The notes under the pieces: generated by a model
Told to the model about the DNA's origin: nothing
The model's database searches: none
The model's input: only the letters and a program-made list of their open reading frames with translations
Position numbers and translations under genes: made by a program
Assembly: GCF_007655485.1 (NCBI RefSeq)
Contig: NZ_VJXQ01000004.1
Coordinates: 43,182-107,181 of the forward strand
DNA: 64,000 bases
Direction: 5' to 3'
DNA from: Halobellus captivus
GTDB taxonomy: Archaea > Halobacteriota > Halobacteria > Halobacteriales > Haloferacaceae
In this document: in pieces, positions 16,648 to 26,059 of the stretch
How the letters are laid out: each line of letters starts with the position of its first letter
Numbering within the stretch: position 1 is the stretch's first letter

Positions 16648-16825
16648 TGTGATCGGGTTCGGACCGTCGACACTTAGTGTCTGATGTCGTCCGGTTCCGT
16701 CTGTCTCATCGATACAGTTCCGGCTCCTCCGTCGACTGCACCTGGAATCTATCCCACGCCGGTTCTTAATCGCCACACTCCGTTCCGATGAGTGAGCGCG
16801 TGTCCCCTGCTATCACTCCGCCGAG

Positions 16826-17860
16826 ATGCTTATGTCCGGTGAGTGCAGCCTTTATTACGTGTTCCTCGGTCACGCCCTCTTCGCGTTCGCGCTCGCTGTG
16901 CTGTTTGCGGAGTGGCGCGACTGGCCCGTTCAACGGGCGCTCACGCTCGGCGTCGTTACGGGAGCGTTCGCGGCGCTGCCAGACGTCGACGTCGTCTACG
17001 CGCTGGCTGCGATTGACGGCGGGCAGTTCATCACTGGCGGCGCGGTGGATCCGGAGGTGTTCTGGAGCGCCGCGAACGAAGTCCACCGGTCGATGACGCA
17101 CTCGCTCGTCATCGCCGGGATTGCTGGCCCCGCCTTCGGGCTTTGGGCGGTTCGGCGTGCCCCGTCCCGGCGTACGTGGCTCGCTCGAACTGCCGCGGTG
17201 CTTCTCTTGGTATCTCTGGTGGCCGTGTCGACGGTCGTCAGCGGCCCGCTCGGAACGCTCGTGATGGGTGCGTTCGTAATCGCTGGTGCGGTACTCGCAG
17301 CGTTCGCCGCGCGGAGGACGTCGCTGTCGCCGCGTACGATTGGTTTTTCGGCGACCGCGGGGCTTTTCACGCATCCGTGGGGCGATCTCGTCACCGGCGA
17401 ACCCCCGCGCCTGTTGTACCCGCTGCAGTTGACGGTGTTCGATGGTCGAGTCGTCCTACATCCGGATCCGACGATCAATCTCCTGAGCGCGTTCGCGTTG
17501 GAACTCGCGGTCGTCTGGATCGCGCTGTTGGCCGTCGTTCGACTGACTGACCACTCTCTGTGGTTGTTTTCGGATCGCTCCGTTGTCCTGGGCGCGGCGT
17601 ACGGGGCGGCGGCAGTGGTGCTCGTGCCCCCGACACTCGAGGTCTCGTATCACTTCGTGTTCTCGATTCTCGCCGTCGGCACTGTTTGCGGCGTGCTCTC
17701 GTGGTACCGCTCTCTCCCGCCCGTTCACGCGGTGTTTCGGAGTCCCGACTTCGACCCGCGGGCGTTCCGACCGGACCTCGCGTTCGTCGCGATCGCACTG
17801 GCGGGAACGACGATTGCGCTGCTCGGCTACGTGATCGTGTACGTGGCACTCGTCTCGTAA
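16826..17860 (+). CDS. Membrane-bound metal-dependent hydrolase family (DUF457/YdjM-like)
   Basis: This protein of about 344 residues has roughly eight membrane segments. It carries the family signature A-A-L-P-D-V-D-V-V-Y near residue 55 and E-V-H-R-S-M-T-H-S near residue 90; the Asp and His residues are the presumed metal ligands of YdjM-like proteins. Function in this family is poorly known. An ATG at 16832 is an alternative start. It is divergent from the aminotransferase gene. Confidence 0.85.
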   Translation: MLMSGECSLYYVFLGHALFAFALAVLFAEWRDWPVQRALTLGVVTGAFAALPDVDVVYALAAIDGGQFITGGAVDPEVFWSAANEVHRSMTHSLVIAGIAGPAFGLWAVRRAPSRRTWLARTAAVLLLVSLVAVSTVVSGPLGTLVMGAFVIAGAVLAAFAARRTSLSPRTIGFSATAGLFTHPWGDLVTGEPPRLLYPLQLTVFDGRVVLHPDPTINLLSAFALELAVVWIALLAVVRLTDHSLWLFSDRSVVLGAAYGAAAVVLVPPTLEVSYHFVFSILAVGTVCGVLSWYRSLPPVHAVFRSPDFDPRAFRPDLAFVAIALAGTTIALLGYVIVYVALVS

Positions 17861-18176
17861 GCGGTCGTTGTCGCGGTCGAGTGTGCTCGGAGCGGTAACG
17901 AGGCGCTACCGCGCTACCGTACCCGGTTCGACCCCGACCTGGTCGGAGGCGTCGCTCGGACGGTAGTTCCGAAAAATGTCCATCGGACGAATGGCGACGT
18001 TCGCTCGTGTACCCCTACCCGGGCGCCCGCCTGCATTCGTCCGCGACCGTATCCGGAATATTACACGAAATGAGTAAAAGTCTTGTGTAAGTATGCCGCC
18101 GTTTATGCAGGACCGTGTATATATCTCACGCACCGAGGGTGAGGAGCTCCCGTCTTCCGATGGTTCCGTCGTATCC
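17861..18176. other. Intergenic region without a supported gene
   Basis: About 316 bases lie between two converging genes. A minus-strand frame (17906-18292) is Met/Thr-rich and overlaps the end of the FG-GAP gene out of frame, so it is taken as a shadow. An AT-rich part near 18050-18125 may hold terminators for both genes. Confidence 0.6.
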
Positions 18177-21100
18177 CTAGTCGTCGTCATCTGACTCGTC
18201 ATCATCGTCTTCATCCGACTCGTCATCGTCGTCATCGGATTGGTCAGCATCTGATTCGTCGTCATCGTTATCCGGTGAATCGTCTGTCTCAAGTTCAGGT
18301 TCTTCTGTTTCAGGTTCTTCTGTCTCCGACTCCCTCGACTCGGTCTCTGTATCTGCTTCTTCAGGAGTCTGTGTTGAAGTCGTGGTGGATTCTTCGGATA
18401 CCGTCGATGTCACAGCAGTCGATAGTTCCGTTGTTGATTCCTCTTCCGTGATTGACGGTGATTCGGTCGTAACCTCCGCCTGTATTTCCACTTCCGTCAC
18501 CGGAGCGGACGCTTCGGCGACCGACTGTTCTTCGGTCGGTTCTTCAGTTGGTTCTTCAGTTGGTTCTTCAGTTGGTTCTTCGGTCGGCTCCGATGTCGGC
18601 TCAGATGTTGGCTCTTCCGTCGTGGATGTGGCTTCCGCGGTGGTTGTCGTTGTCGTCGGCGTCGACGGTTCCGCGGTGGTTGCCGTTGTCGTCGACGTGG
18701 TTGCTGGCTCTCCGCTTGTGGTGATCGAATCGCCGTCATCCACCTCGACGGGGGCGTAGATTCCATCTACAGTTAGTTCGGTACTGATTTCACCGCCCGT
18801 CGCCTCGAAGGCACCCTCGGATTGCCACTGAGATCCGTCGTAGCGCCACAGTTCGACCTCGTCGCCGCTGACAGCCGACTGGTCGTATCCGAGACTCACG
18901 TTCGCGCTTCCGACGTTGACGATTTCGACTCCGTCACCCACGGCTTGCGCGTCGTCTGGGAGCGCGGGGAGAGACCCTTGTTCGACAGTTTCGATTGCTA
19001 CTGCCTCGTCGGTGAAGTCGAACTCCGCGTTATCTCCGATTTCGAGTTGCGTAGCGGTCACTGACGGCTCTCTGAACCCGCCCCGCGCGTCGAGTTCCAA
19101 GCCGTCGTTGTCCCGGGCGCTTACGCGCTGTAATTCGTTCCCGCCGCTGGAAATCCGAATGCCCGCGTCCCCGTTTCCTTCGACGGTGGTGTCTCGGACG
19201 GTGTTCGAGCTGCTGTCATCGGCGAATCTGATCCCGTGCTCTCCGTTGTTTTCGACGGTGGATTCGGTGATCGTGTTGCGGAACACGTCCGTTCCCATAT
19301 GAACACCGTTTCGACCGTTATCCGTGGCCGTCACGCGGCTGAATTCGCTGTCGCCAACGAGGTCCCACAGATACAGCCCGAACTGTTGGTTGTCGCTGAC
19401 ACTGATTTCTCGGAAACGCACGTCACTCGTCTCCCAGAGCGTAATTCCGCTGTTTCCGTTCCCGTTAGCCGTCACCGATTCGAGTTCCGACCCGGAGGCT
19501 TCCACGAGAAAGATTCCATCATACTGGTTTTCGTTCGACGCGACGTCGACGAGTTCCACCGTCACCGAATGGGTGTCCTGGAAATTCCCGAGTTCGATGC
19601 CGGTCCCCCAGTTTTCGACTCGCAGGTCGCGTACGGTGACGTTCTCGATTTCCGATCGGGCCGGGTCGTACACCTGGAGACCGGTGCTACCGTCCGCGCC
19701 CTGTCCGCCGATCAGATGATCGCCTCCAGTGAGCACAACGTCGCTCGAACTGATACGCAGGCAGACGTCACCGCTTCCATTTTGGACGTCAGACGTCAGC
19801 GCGTACCTTCCGGGCTCATCGATGACCGTACACGAGTCGATGGCCCGGGCACCGTCGGTTGGTGTCGGAGACCCCGGCGACGTGGGCGTGTCGGTCGGCG
19901 TCGTGTTGTTGTCCGGAGGTTCGGTTACGGGCTCGTCCGTGGGCGTGTCAGTGCCGTCGCGGTCTCTGCCATCTCGATTCCGATCGTCTCGTTCACGGTT
20001 TCGGTCGTCGCGATCCCGATCTCTGTCACCGTGGCGACCGTCGCGATCCCGATCTCTGTCACCCCGATCTCTGTCTCTATCATCTTTCTCGTCCTTGTCG
20101 TCTCGCCCGTGTCGATCCGGTCTGTCGGCCCCGGTTCCGTCGTCCGAGTCCGGCTTTTTGTCGTCCGCAGTCACACAGCTCCCGCCGATCAGATACACCG
20201 CACCGCCGTTCGTCGACGCGTTGTCGGCGAACGGTGCGCCGACGAGGACGTCACTCGCGTCGTCCCCCGTCACGTCGGTGACGCTCGCGACTGACCACCC
20301 GGTGCGGTCGAACGCCGCCGCACCGTTGAGTCGAACGTCCTCCTCGTCCAGTTGTCGTTCGCCATCCAGGCCGCCGGGGACGACGTAGGCCGCACCGGAT
20401 TCGGCGACGTTGTCCCCGCTCAGCGGTGCGCCGACCACGAGATCATCGTGACCGGTACAACGGAGTTCAGTGTCGCCAGCGACGCTCCAACCCAGTGCGT
20501 CGCCCTCGCTCTCGCCGGTCAGCATCGCGTCAACGTCCGCCAGTGACTGCTGCCCTTTTGGCTTCTCGGGATTGAGGACGTAGACCGCTCCAGCGTTGGA
20601 TTCAGCGGCGTCACTGAACGGCGCACCGACCGCGATGTCGGTGCCGTATCCATCGCGCGCGTCGTCGGAGCCTTTCAGCGCGCGCCCTGCGGCAGTCACC
20701 GCGAAGCCAGCGTGATCTCCCGCGTCAACGCCTTCGAGCGTGAGGCCGGTATCGACGTCGACGACGTCACCGGACGCGCGACCCCCGTCGCGACTCGCAT
20801 CCGACCAATCCGAATCGTGCGGCGTCGACGAGAGCACGTACGCCGCTCCCGACTCGGACCCGTTGCTGTCGGTAAACGGCGCGCCGACGAGTACTTCTTC
20901 GGTCCCGTCGCCGGTGACGTCGGCGGCGTCTACGGCCCATCCGGCCCCGTCGTCTGCGGACGCGCCAGCGTAGGTCACGGCGGCAGCGTCGTCGACGCTG
21001 TGCTCGCCCGAAACTGTCGATTCTACCAGATACACGGCGCCGGTCTCCTCACCCTTCGGGTCGGCGTACGGCGCGCCGATGAGCAGCGCGTCAGTTGCTT

Positions 21101-21887
21101 GGCTTCCACTGGTTCTCGACGCTGCACTCGCTCCCAAACTGCTCGCCCCGCGGCGGCTTTTCGAGATCGTCGCGACCGCGTGTCCCGCCCGATCCGCTTC
21201 GTCAACGCCGTAGTAAGTCGTATGTGAGTCGGTCGATAGGTCGACCTGTCCGGAGTTGATGTCGGAACCGCGGACCACGTACACCGCTCCGGCGTTCCTA
21301 CCGTTCCCCTCGTCGGTGAACGGCGCGCCGACGACGATGTCGGACCCGCGGTCGCCATTGCCGGTCAGATCCCCGATGGCGACCGACCACCCGGTGCCGT
21401 CATTGCCGCTCTCGATGAACGTCACGTCCGCCTCGTCGGTGTCGAGAGCGGTCGATTCGATCGGTCCGTAAAACAGGTAGAGCTCCCCCGACTCCTCCGT
21501 TACGTTGGCTCGCTGCGGATCCGATTCGTTCGCCGCGGCCGGTGCCGTGATGAGAACGTCTCGGACCCCGTCGCCATCGACGTCACCCGTTGCGACGTCG
21601 TAGCCCGCAGACCCGTTCGGATTAGTCCCATCGAACGTCGTATTGACCCCGTGCAGACCGCTCTCCCCGCTGAGTTCGGCGACTTGATCCGGTTCAGCGA
21701 CCTGTCCCTCCTCACCGGCGAGTGCATTCAGGTCCCGCTCGTCGAGGTTCGGGTCGGCGAGGATCGACTCTGGTGACTGATCGTCGTCGATGAACTCACT
21801 GACCGCGACGACCGCGCCGCCCAATACGACGAACATTGTCAGTACGAACACGAGAGGGAGGCCTTCCTGCAAGGCGCTGCGATCCAT
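18177..21887 (-). CDS. Giant surface protein: seven FG-GAP repeats, charged linker, parallel beta-helix, acidic tail
   Basis: The protein has about 1236 residues. A single N-terminal hydrophobic segment (about 8-28, without twin arginines) suggests export by Sec or membrane anchoring. Residues about 50-560 contain seven FG-GAP units, each ending in a form of V-G-A-P-F-x-D, several with calcium-loop-like D-V-D-G-D-G-V-R-D; this fits an integrin-like seven-bladed propeller. A linker of Asp-Arg dipeptides follows (about 580-640). Next is a NosD-type right-handed beta-helix (about 690-960), with repeated asparagine-glycine turns, and a small beta-sandwich. The last 200 residues are Thr/Glu/Pro repeats and an Asp/Ser tail. 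The ATG at 21887 is preferred over a TTG at 21923. Confidence 0.85.
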   Translation of the reverse strand: MDRSALQEGLPLVFVLTMFVVLGGAVVAVSEFIDDDQSPESILADPNLDERDLNALAGEEGQVAEPDQVAELSGESGLHGVNTTFDGTNPNGSAGYDVATGDVDGDGVRDVLITAPAAANESDPQRANVTEESGELYLFYGPIESTALDTDEADVTFIESGNDGTGWSVAIGDLTGNGDRGSDIVVGAPFTDEGNGRNAGAVYVVRGSDINSGQVDLSTDSHTTYYGVDEADRAGHAVATISKSRRGASSLGASAASRTSGSQATDALLIGAPYADPKGEETGAVYLVESTVSGEHSVDDAAAVTYAGASADDGAGWAVDAADVTGDGTEEVLVGAPFTDSNGSESGAAYVLSSTPHDSDWSDASRDGGRASGDVVDVDTGLTLEGVDAGDHAGFAVTAAGRALKGSDDARDGYGTDIAVGAPFSDAAESNAGAVYVLNPEKPKGQQSLADVDAMLTGESEGDALGWSVAGDTELRCTGHDDLVVGAPLSGDNVAESGAAYVVPGGLDGERQLDEEDVRLNGAAAFDRTGWSVASVTDVTGDDASDVLVGAPFADNASTNGGAVYLIGGSCVTADDKKPDSDDGTGADRPDRHGRDDKDEKDDRDRDRGDRDRDRDGRHGDRDRDRDDRNRERDDRNRDGRDRDGTDTPTDEPVTEPPDNNTTPTDTPTSPGSPTPTDGARAIDSCTVIDEPGRYALTSDVQNGSGDVCLRISSSDVVLTGGDHLIGGQGADGSTGLQVYDPARSEIENVTVRDLRVENWGTGIELGNFQDTHSVTVELVDVASNENQYDGIFLVEASGSELESVTANGNGNSGITLWETSDVRFREISVSDNQQFGLYLWDLVGDSEFSRVTATDNGRNGVHMGTDVFRNTITESTVENNGEHGIRFADDSSSNTVRDTTVEGNGDAGIRISSGGNELQRVSARDNDGLELDARGGFREPSVTATQLEIGDNAEFDFTDEAVAIETVEQGSLPALPDDAQAVGDGVEIVNVGSANVSLGYDQSAVSGDEVELWRYDGSQWQSEGAFEATGGEISTELTVDGIYAPVEVDDGDSITTSGEPATTSTTTATTAEPSTPTTTTTTAEATSTTEEPTSEPTSEPTEEPTEEPTEEPTEEPTEEQSVAEASAPVTEVEIQAEVTTESPSITEEESTTELSTAVTSTVSEESTTTSTQTPEEADTETESRESETEEPETEEPELETDDSPDNDDDESDADQSDDDDDESDEDDDDESDDDD
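18526..18585. repeat. 12-bp coding repeat, five copies
   Basis: Five consecutive 12-bp units, close to GGTTCTTCAGTT on the plus strand, encode E-E-P-T repeats in the C-terminal stalk of the FG-GAP/beta-helix protein. Perfect identity between inner copies suggests recent slippage. Confidence 0.85.
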
Positions 21888-22023
21888 ACATCGACGCGAC
21901 GGTGAAGCCTCTTTGTTATCCAATGGACGGTGAATAAAAACCGAAACTTACCACAACCATCGGTGAGGGACGGTCAGTAACTGGTCCGAATCGGAGACCC
22001 TGCTCGCCTGCCGGAAGGGACGA

Positions 22024-23061
22024 CTACGCTCCTTTGATGAACTGGGTCATTCCGAGGGCTTCAGAGACGATCCACACGACGAACAGGCCGTACGTGAAGA
22101 GCAGCGCGTAGGCCTCCGAGTTCGTGATAACCAGATCAGTCCGAAGGACCGTAAAGAGGAGTACGGTGGCGAAGGTGAGCACGCCGAACATCGGGGCGGC
22201 GACGGCGAAGTTCACCGGCATACTGCCCGCGATCAACACGCCGATCGGAATCGCGACTAACAGATCGAACGTGTTCGATCCGAACACGTTGCCGAGGCTC
22301 GTGATGTCGTTACCCGACGAGGCGGAACGAACGCTGACGAGTAAATCCGGCAGGCTGGTCGCCGCGGCGATGATCGTGACACCGGCGAGGAACTCGGGGA
22401 CGCCGAACGTCTGCCCGAGGGAGTCGACGCTTCCCACCAGTTGCTCTACGGCGAGTAAGATGAGCAGTAAGCCGCCCGCGAGTCGCATCCACTCGCGGCC
22501 CACGGCGATCCCCTCGGGGGCGTCGTCCGCGTCGTGATCGCTCACGTCCTGCCACTGAATGAAGAGATACAGCCCGTACAACAGGAGTGGAAGCAGCGCC
22601 AACGGGCGAGTCAGCTGTCCGCTCAGCTCCGGAATCTCCGGGTCCGGGGCATAAATCACCGCCAGCGCGAACGTGATGACCAGCGCAGACACGGCGAGCA
22701 TGTAGAACTGCGCTTCCTTGTACACGACAGTGCGGTCCGTTTCGAGGTGCCCATCGGACGTGAGACCGGAGAGCGCCGGAATCACGAGAATGTTGAAAAT
22801 TGCGGACCCGACGATCGCTCCGATCCCCATATTGAACGTGCCCGCGAGCGCGGTGAACACGACGCTCGCCAGTTCGGGAAAGCTGGACCCGATCGCGACG
22901 ACGATCGAGCCCTGAACGACCGGTGGCAGGCCGTAATACGCCGAGAGGTGCTCGGCTGAGCTCTCGAGCCATCCGCTGCCGAACCAGATGACGCCGGTCG
23001 CGATCACGATAAGGAACACCTGAATGAGCGGAGTATCCGGTAAGAGACCACCGAGGACCAT
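22024..23061 (-). CDS. Sodium/calcium antiporter (CaCA superfamily)
   Basis: This 345-residue protein has about ten helices and the two alpha-repeats of cation/Ca2+ exchangers: G-S-S-F-P-E-L-A-S near residue 60 and A-T-S-L-P-D-L-L-V-S near residue 235. Each is followed by a G-N/G-S-x-x-F motif. The acidic residues in both repeats (Glu and Asp) are the ion ligands. It should export calcium in exchange for sodium or protons. The gene is flanked by the FG-GAP protein and the pckA remnant and does not appear to be in an operon with either. Confidence 0.9.
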   Translation of the reverse strand: MVLGGLLPDTPLIQVFLIVIATGVIWFGSGWLESSAEHLSAYYGLPPVVQGSIVVAIGSSFPELASVVFTALAGTFNMGIGAIVGSAIFNILVIPALSGLTSDGHLETDRTVVYKEAQFYMLAVSALVITFALAVIYAPDPEIPELSGQLTRPLALLPLLLYGLYLFIQWQDVSDHDADDAPEGIAVGREWMRLAGGLLLILLAVEQLVGSVDSLGQTFGVPEFLAGVTIIAAATSLPDLLVSVRSASSGNDITSLGNVFGSNTFDLLVAIPIGVLIAGSMPVNFAVAAPMFGVLTFATVLLFTVLRTDLVITNSEAYALLFTYGLFVVWIVSEALGMTQFIKGA

Positions 23062-23204
23062 CGTCTCGTTGACTCTCCGTCGCCGCGGTTAATTATTTTC
23101 TTTGCGCCGCACGGTGTGATATCTTCGCCACGTCGGACGAGAAACGGGACTGTCGAGGAAAAATGCGGACCTTACTGCCTCGCATCGCGCGTTCCGCCGA
23201 CGTC

Positions 23205-24747
23205 TCAGTAGGCGGCGTCTACGATTTCACCGTCGAGATTGGTGAACGCCGCGAGGTAGGCGCGGCGTTCGGCGCGGAGCGACTCGTGAGCGTCCTCGAA
23301 GTCGTCGACGTGCGCCGCGACCGCGAACCGATCGATGTCGATGCCGGGAACGTTCGCGGGGACCGCCAGCCCGAGGTCGTCGTCGTGTGTCCACTCGATG
23401 CTGCCGCGCGCGGTTCCTTCGAGGACGGCGACGGTCTCCTCGACGCCGACGTCCACCGGGTCGTCCGTGCCGACGGCCCCGGTGTTGATGATGAAGCAAT
23501 CGACGTCCAGGTCGTCGATCAGGTCGCGGAAGCGGTTCCCCTCTTCGCCCTCGGAGCCGACGATGAACGGGTTCGTTCCGACGACCCGGATGGACTCGCC
23601 GATGCGGGAGGGATCGCCCGCGCTCGTCTCGATGGACTCTCCGAGCATGAACGCCGCCGCCGCCTGCGTCTTCGTGAGTTTCGCGATCGGCGGCATCAGC
23701 GGGTTTCGGGTGATGAAAAACACCTGATCGACCCGCGGCAGGTCGATCTCTTCGGCGGAGCTCTCTAGGTGCGCCCGGCGGATCACCGCCCGCGCATTTC
23801 TCCCGTAGCGCGGTTCGTCGAAGTGGACCGTTCCGTCGCCCTCGATGGGGCGGGACGTCGTGTCGCTTGCAGACGACGGGGTTGGCCCGCCGTCGACGTC
23901 GACGTTTTCGAGTACGGCCCCCTCGTCGGTCGCGGCGTCGTACAGTTCGGGTTGTTCGTCAGCGTCCAACCCGAGCGTCTTGATGTAGAGGCCGCCACCC
24001 TCGCTGCCCGCGACGGTACCTGAGGGAAGCAGCGCGCACACGTCGTCTTGGAGCATCTCCGCGTGCTCCCGTCCGTGCAACCACAGCCCGTGACTGGTCA
24101 GGGTCGACTTCCCGGTTCCGGAGAGGCCCAAGAAGAGTTGTCCGACCTCGCGTCGCCCCTCACTGTCATCGAGCGTGACCCGCTTGCTTCCCGCGTGAAG
24201 GCCGAGGCCGCCCGCTCGCTTCGCGCGGTGCATAAACAGGCGGAGGAACGACTTCTTCGCCTCCCCGGTGTAATCGCTGCCGAGGACGGCAGTCAGTCCC
24301 GCTTCCGGAAGGATACGGATTCGCGGCTCCTCGGTGGCGTCCGGAAGCTGGACGGTGACGAAATCGGGTTCGGCGCCGCCTGCGGGATCGAGGAGCTTCG
24401 CCCACGCGAGCGCGATCCGACCGGCACACCGCCGAGACTTCCTCGTGTCGACCCACCACTCGATCGACGCAGAGCACGTCGTTGGCGGGATCGTTTACCC
24501 ACTCCAGGGCCTCCTCGAACGACCTGAGATCCGCCTCGTCGAACGCCGTATCGACCGCGTTCGCGGTTCGATCCGAGCTCCGAGAGCGGTACTCGCTCAC
24601 GTACGATGGGGCCCCGAATTCCGTCGTGGTCTCGAGATGCGCGGAATACGCTCTGAGATCGGCGAACGAGGGATTGTGCGTAACGTGGTCCGCAGCCGCG
24701 GGATCGGGGAACTCGTCGATCGTCGGCTGACGGGTCGAGTGTGCCAT
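23205..24747 (-). pseudogene. pckA: ATP-dependent phosphoenolpyruvate carboxykinase, frameshifted
   Basis: Two frames together give a nearly full ATP-type PEP carboxykinase. The first runs from the ATG at 24747 to about 24421 (109 codons: F-A-D-L-R-A-Y through V-C-R). The second runs from 24419 to the stop at 23205, starting R-I-A-L-A-W-A-K-L-L and continuing through G-S-D-Y-T-G-E-A-K-K-S-F, the P-loop G-L-S-G-T-G-K-S-T-L and F-I-T-R-N-P. They are in different frames, and the expected 8 or so residues between V-C-R and R-I-A-L are missing, which fits a deletion of about 23 nt at 24420. Everything else looks intact and under normal codon use, so the lesion is recent or a sequencing error. The enzyme makes PEP from oxaloacetate in gluconeogenesis. 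Confidence 0.88.
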
Positions 24748-25110
24748 CTTAGTAGTCGATCGGCGAGTACGTCGCATAAGTTTGCTGAATGCGCCGTTTT
24801 CCTCAGGATAATGATGTAGGTTCCCGTACGGTATTGGAGTTGTCTCTCCGGCTCGATCTGACTAACAGAGAGACGCCCAGACGATCACGCTGGGTGAAGC
24901 TCTCGGGACGACTGACTGAAACGGTACGGTGCTGTGCATCTGACCACACATTCGATTGGCACGTTGACCGGTACCAAACTGATCGGCTCGTTGTGCATTC
25001 TGCCGGTGGTCACTAAGTGAACATTTCCCGTAGAACGGCGTATCGAGCTACCCCAAGACGTCAGTAAGTCTCAAACCCGATTGCAACTCGAATTTTGTTC
25101 GAAACCTGAT
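24748..25110. other. Intergenic region without a supported gene
   Basis: About 360 bases separate the pckA start from the KDPG aldolase stop. One short plus-strand frame (24789-25016) shows no recognisable pattern. The pckA promoter must lie at its left end, but I see no convincing TATA box. Confidence 0.5.
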
Positions 25111-25758
25111 TTATCTTTCGTCGATCACGTCTCGGAACGCGGCGGCGCGCTCGGTCAGCGCGTCGTAGTCCTCGTCGGCAACGGCGTCGGCGTCGACGAG
25201 TCCCCCACCGACGCCCACCGCGTCGGCACCGGCTTCGAGGAACGCCTCGACGTTGTCCAGCGAGACGCCACCCGTCGGGATCAGCGGCAGGTGTTCGAGC
25301 GGTCCCTTCAGGCTCCGGACGTGTCCGGGGCCGAGTGATGACGCGGGGAATACTTTCAGGACGTCAGCGCCCGCCTCGTAGGCGGTGACGGCCTCCGTCG
25401 GAGTCATCACTCCCGGTGCGACGACGGCCCCGTATCGGTTGCACGTGCGGACCACCGCTTCGTCGAAATTTGGGGTGACGACGAACGACGCGCCCGCGCG
25501 GAGCGCCGCGCCCGCGGTATCGGCGTCGAGGACGGTTCCCGCCCCGATGAGGGCCTCGGAGCGGTCGAACCGCTCGCGCAACCGCGAAACCGTGTCGAGC
25601 GCGCCGTCGGTGTCCGCGGTCACCTCGATCACGTCGACGCCGCCCGCGACGAGGGCGTCCGCAACGTCGACGGTCTGTGCCGCCGGGACGCCGCGGAGGA
25701 CACCGATGATCCCCGTTTCGAGCAATCGGTCCAAATCTGCGTGTCGCTGTGGGCTCAT
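25111..25758 (-). CDS. kdgA: KDPG/KHG aldolase
   Basis: This 215-residue class I aldolase is of the bacterial Eda type. The Schiff-base lysine is in D-V-L-K-V-F-P-A-S, the active-site glutamate in D-V-I-E-V-T, and the phosphate-binding loop is I-P-T-G-G-V near residue 160. It cleaves 2-keto-3-deoxy-6-phosphogluconate to pyruvate and glyceraldehyde 3-phosphate, the last step of the semi-phosphorylative Entner-Doudoroff route used by haloarchaea. The gene stands alone with its own TATA box and a palindrome at the probable start of transcription. Confidence 0.92.
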   Translation of the reverse strand: MSPQRHADLDRLLETGIIGVLRGVPAAQTVDVADALVAGGVDVIEVTADTDGALDTVSRLRERFDRSEALIGAGTVLDADTAGAALRAGASFVVTPNFDEAVVRTCNRYGAVVAPGVMTPTEAVTAYEAGADVLKVFPASSLGPGHVRSLKGPLEHLPLIPTGGVSLDNVEAFLEAGADAVGVGGGLVDADAVADEDYDALTERAAAFRDVIDER

Positions 25759-25761
25759 ACC

Positions 25762-25790
25762 CGTTTCGTGGCGCGAAACGCTGATAAATT
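25762..25790 (-). promoter_or_regulatory. TATA box and 7-bp palindrome upstream of the KDPG aldolase
   Basis: On the minus strand AATTTATCAG (25781-25790) is a TATA-like element about 28 nt from the ATG. Between it and the gene, CGTTTCG (25762-25768) and CGAAACG (25774-25780) form a perfect inverted repeat with a 5-bp spacer. Its place over the transcription start suggests an operator, perhaps for a sugar-responsive regulator. Confidence 0.6.
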
Positions 25791-26059
25791 CCCCGACGAC
25801 TCACACACTCGGGTACGTTTCCAATTGAGTGTCGTCACGACGAACTCGGCTACGGTCCATCTGCGGTGTGAGTAATACTGACTGTTCTCCGATCACTATC
25901 GTAGCGTCTGCAACTAAGTGCTCAGTCGATCCCCCGCCCCGTGCGATCGCGCGAGCGAGGATTTGCAAACGATACGACAGCCATCTGTCGGCGGTTCTCA
26001 CCAACCGAGAACTGGCCACGTCGCTTATAGCCGTGTGACCCTGATACAATACAACCAGT

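Noticed and set aside
17915-17945. A T-loop-like GGTTCGACCCC string that could belong to a tRNA
   Set aside because: No matching acceptor stem, anticodon arm or D-loop could be drawn around it.
18526-18585. A CRISPR-like array from the 12-bp repeats
   Set aside because: The repeats are contiguous, without spacers, and encode E-E-P-T in frame.
21887-21923. A longer TTG start for the FG-GAP protein
   Set aside because: It adds 12 residues before the hydrophobic segment with no promoter or ribosome binding support; the ATG is simpler.
24166-24777. The first pckA frame read as a separate 203-residue protein
   Set aside because: Only the part up to about 24421 is protein-like; beyond it the frame turns Arg/Pro-rich while the other frame continues the carboxykinase.
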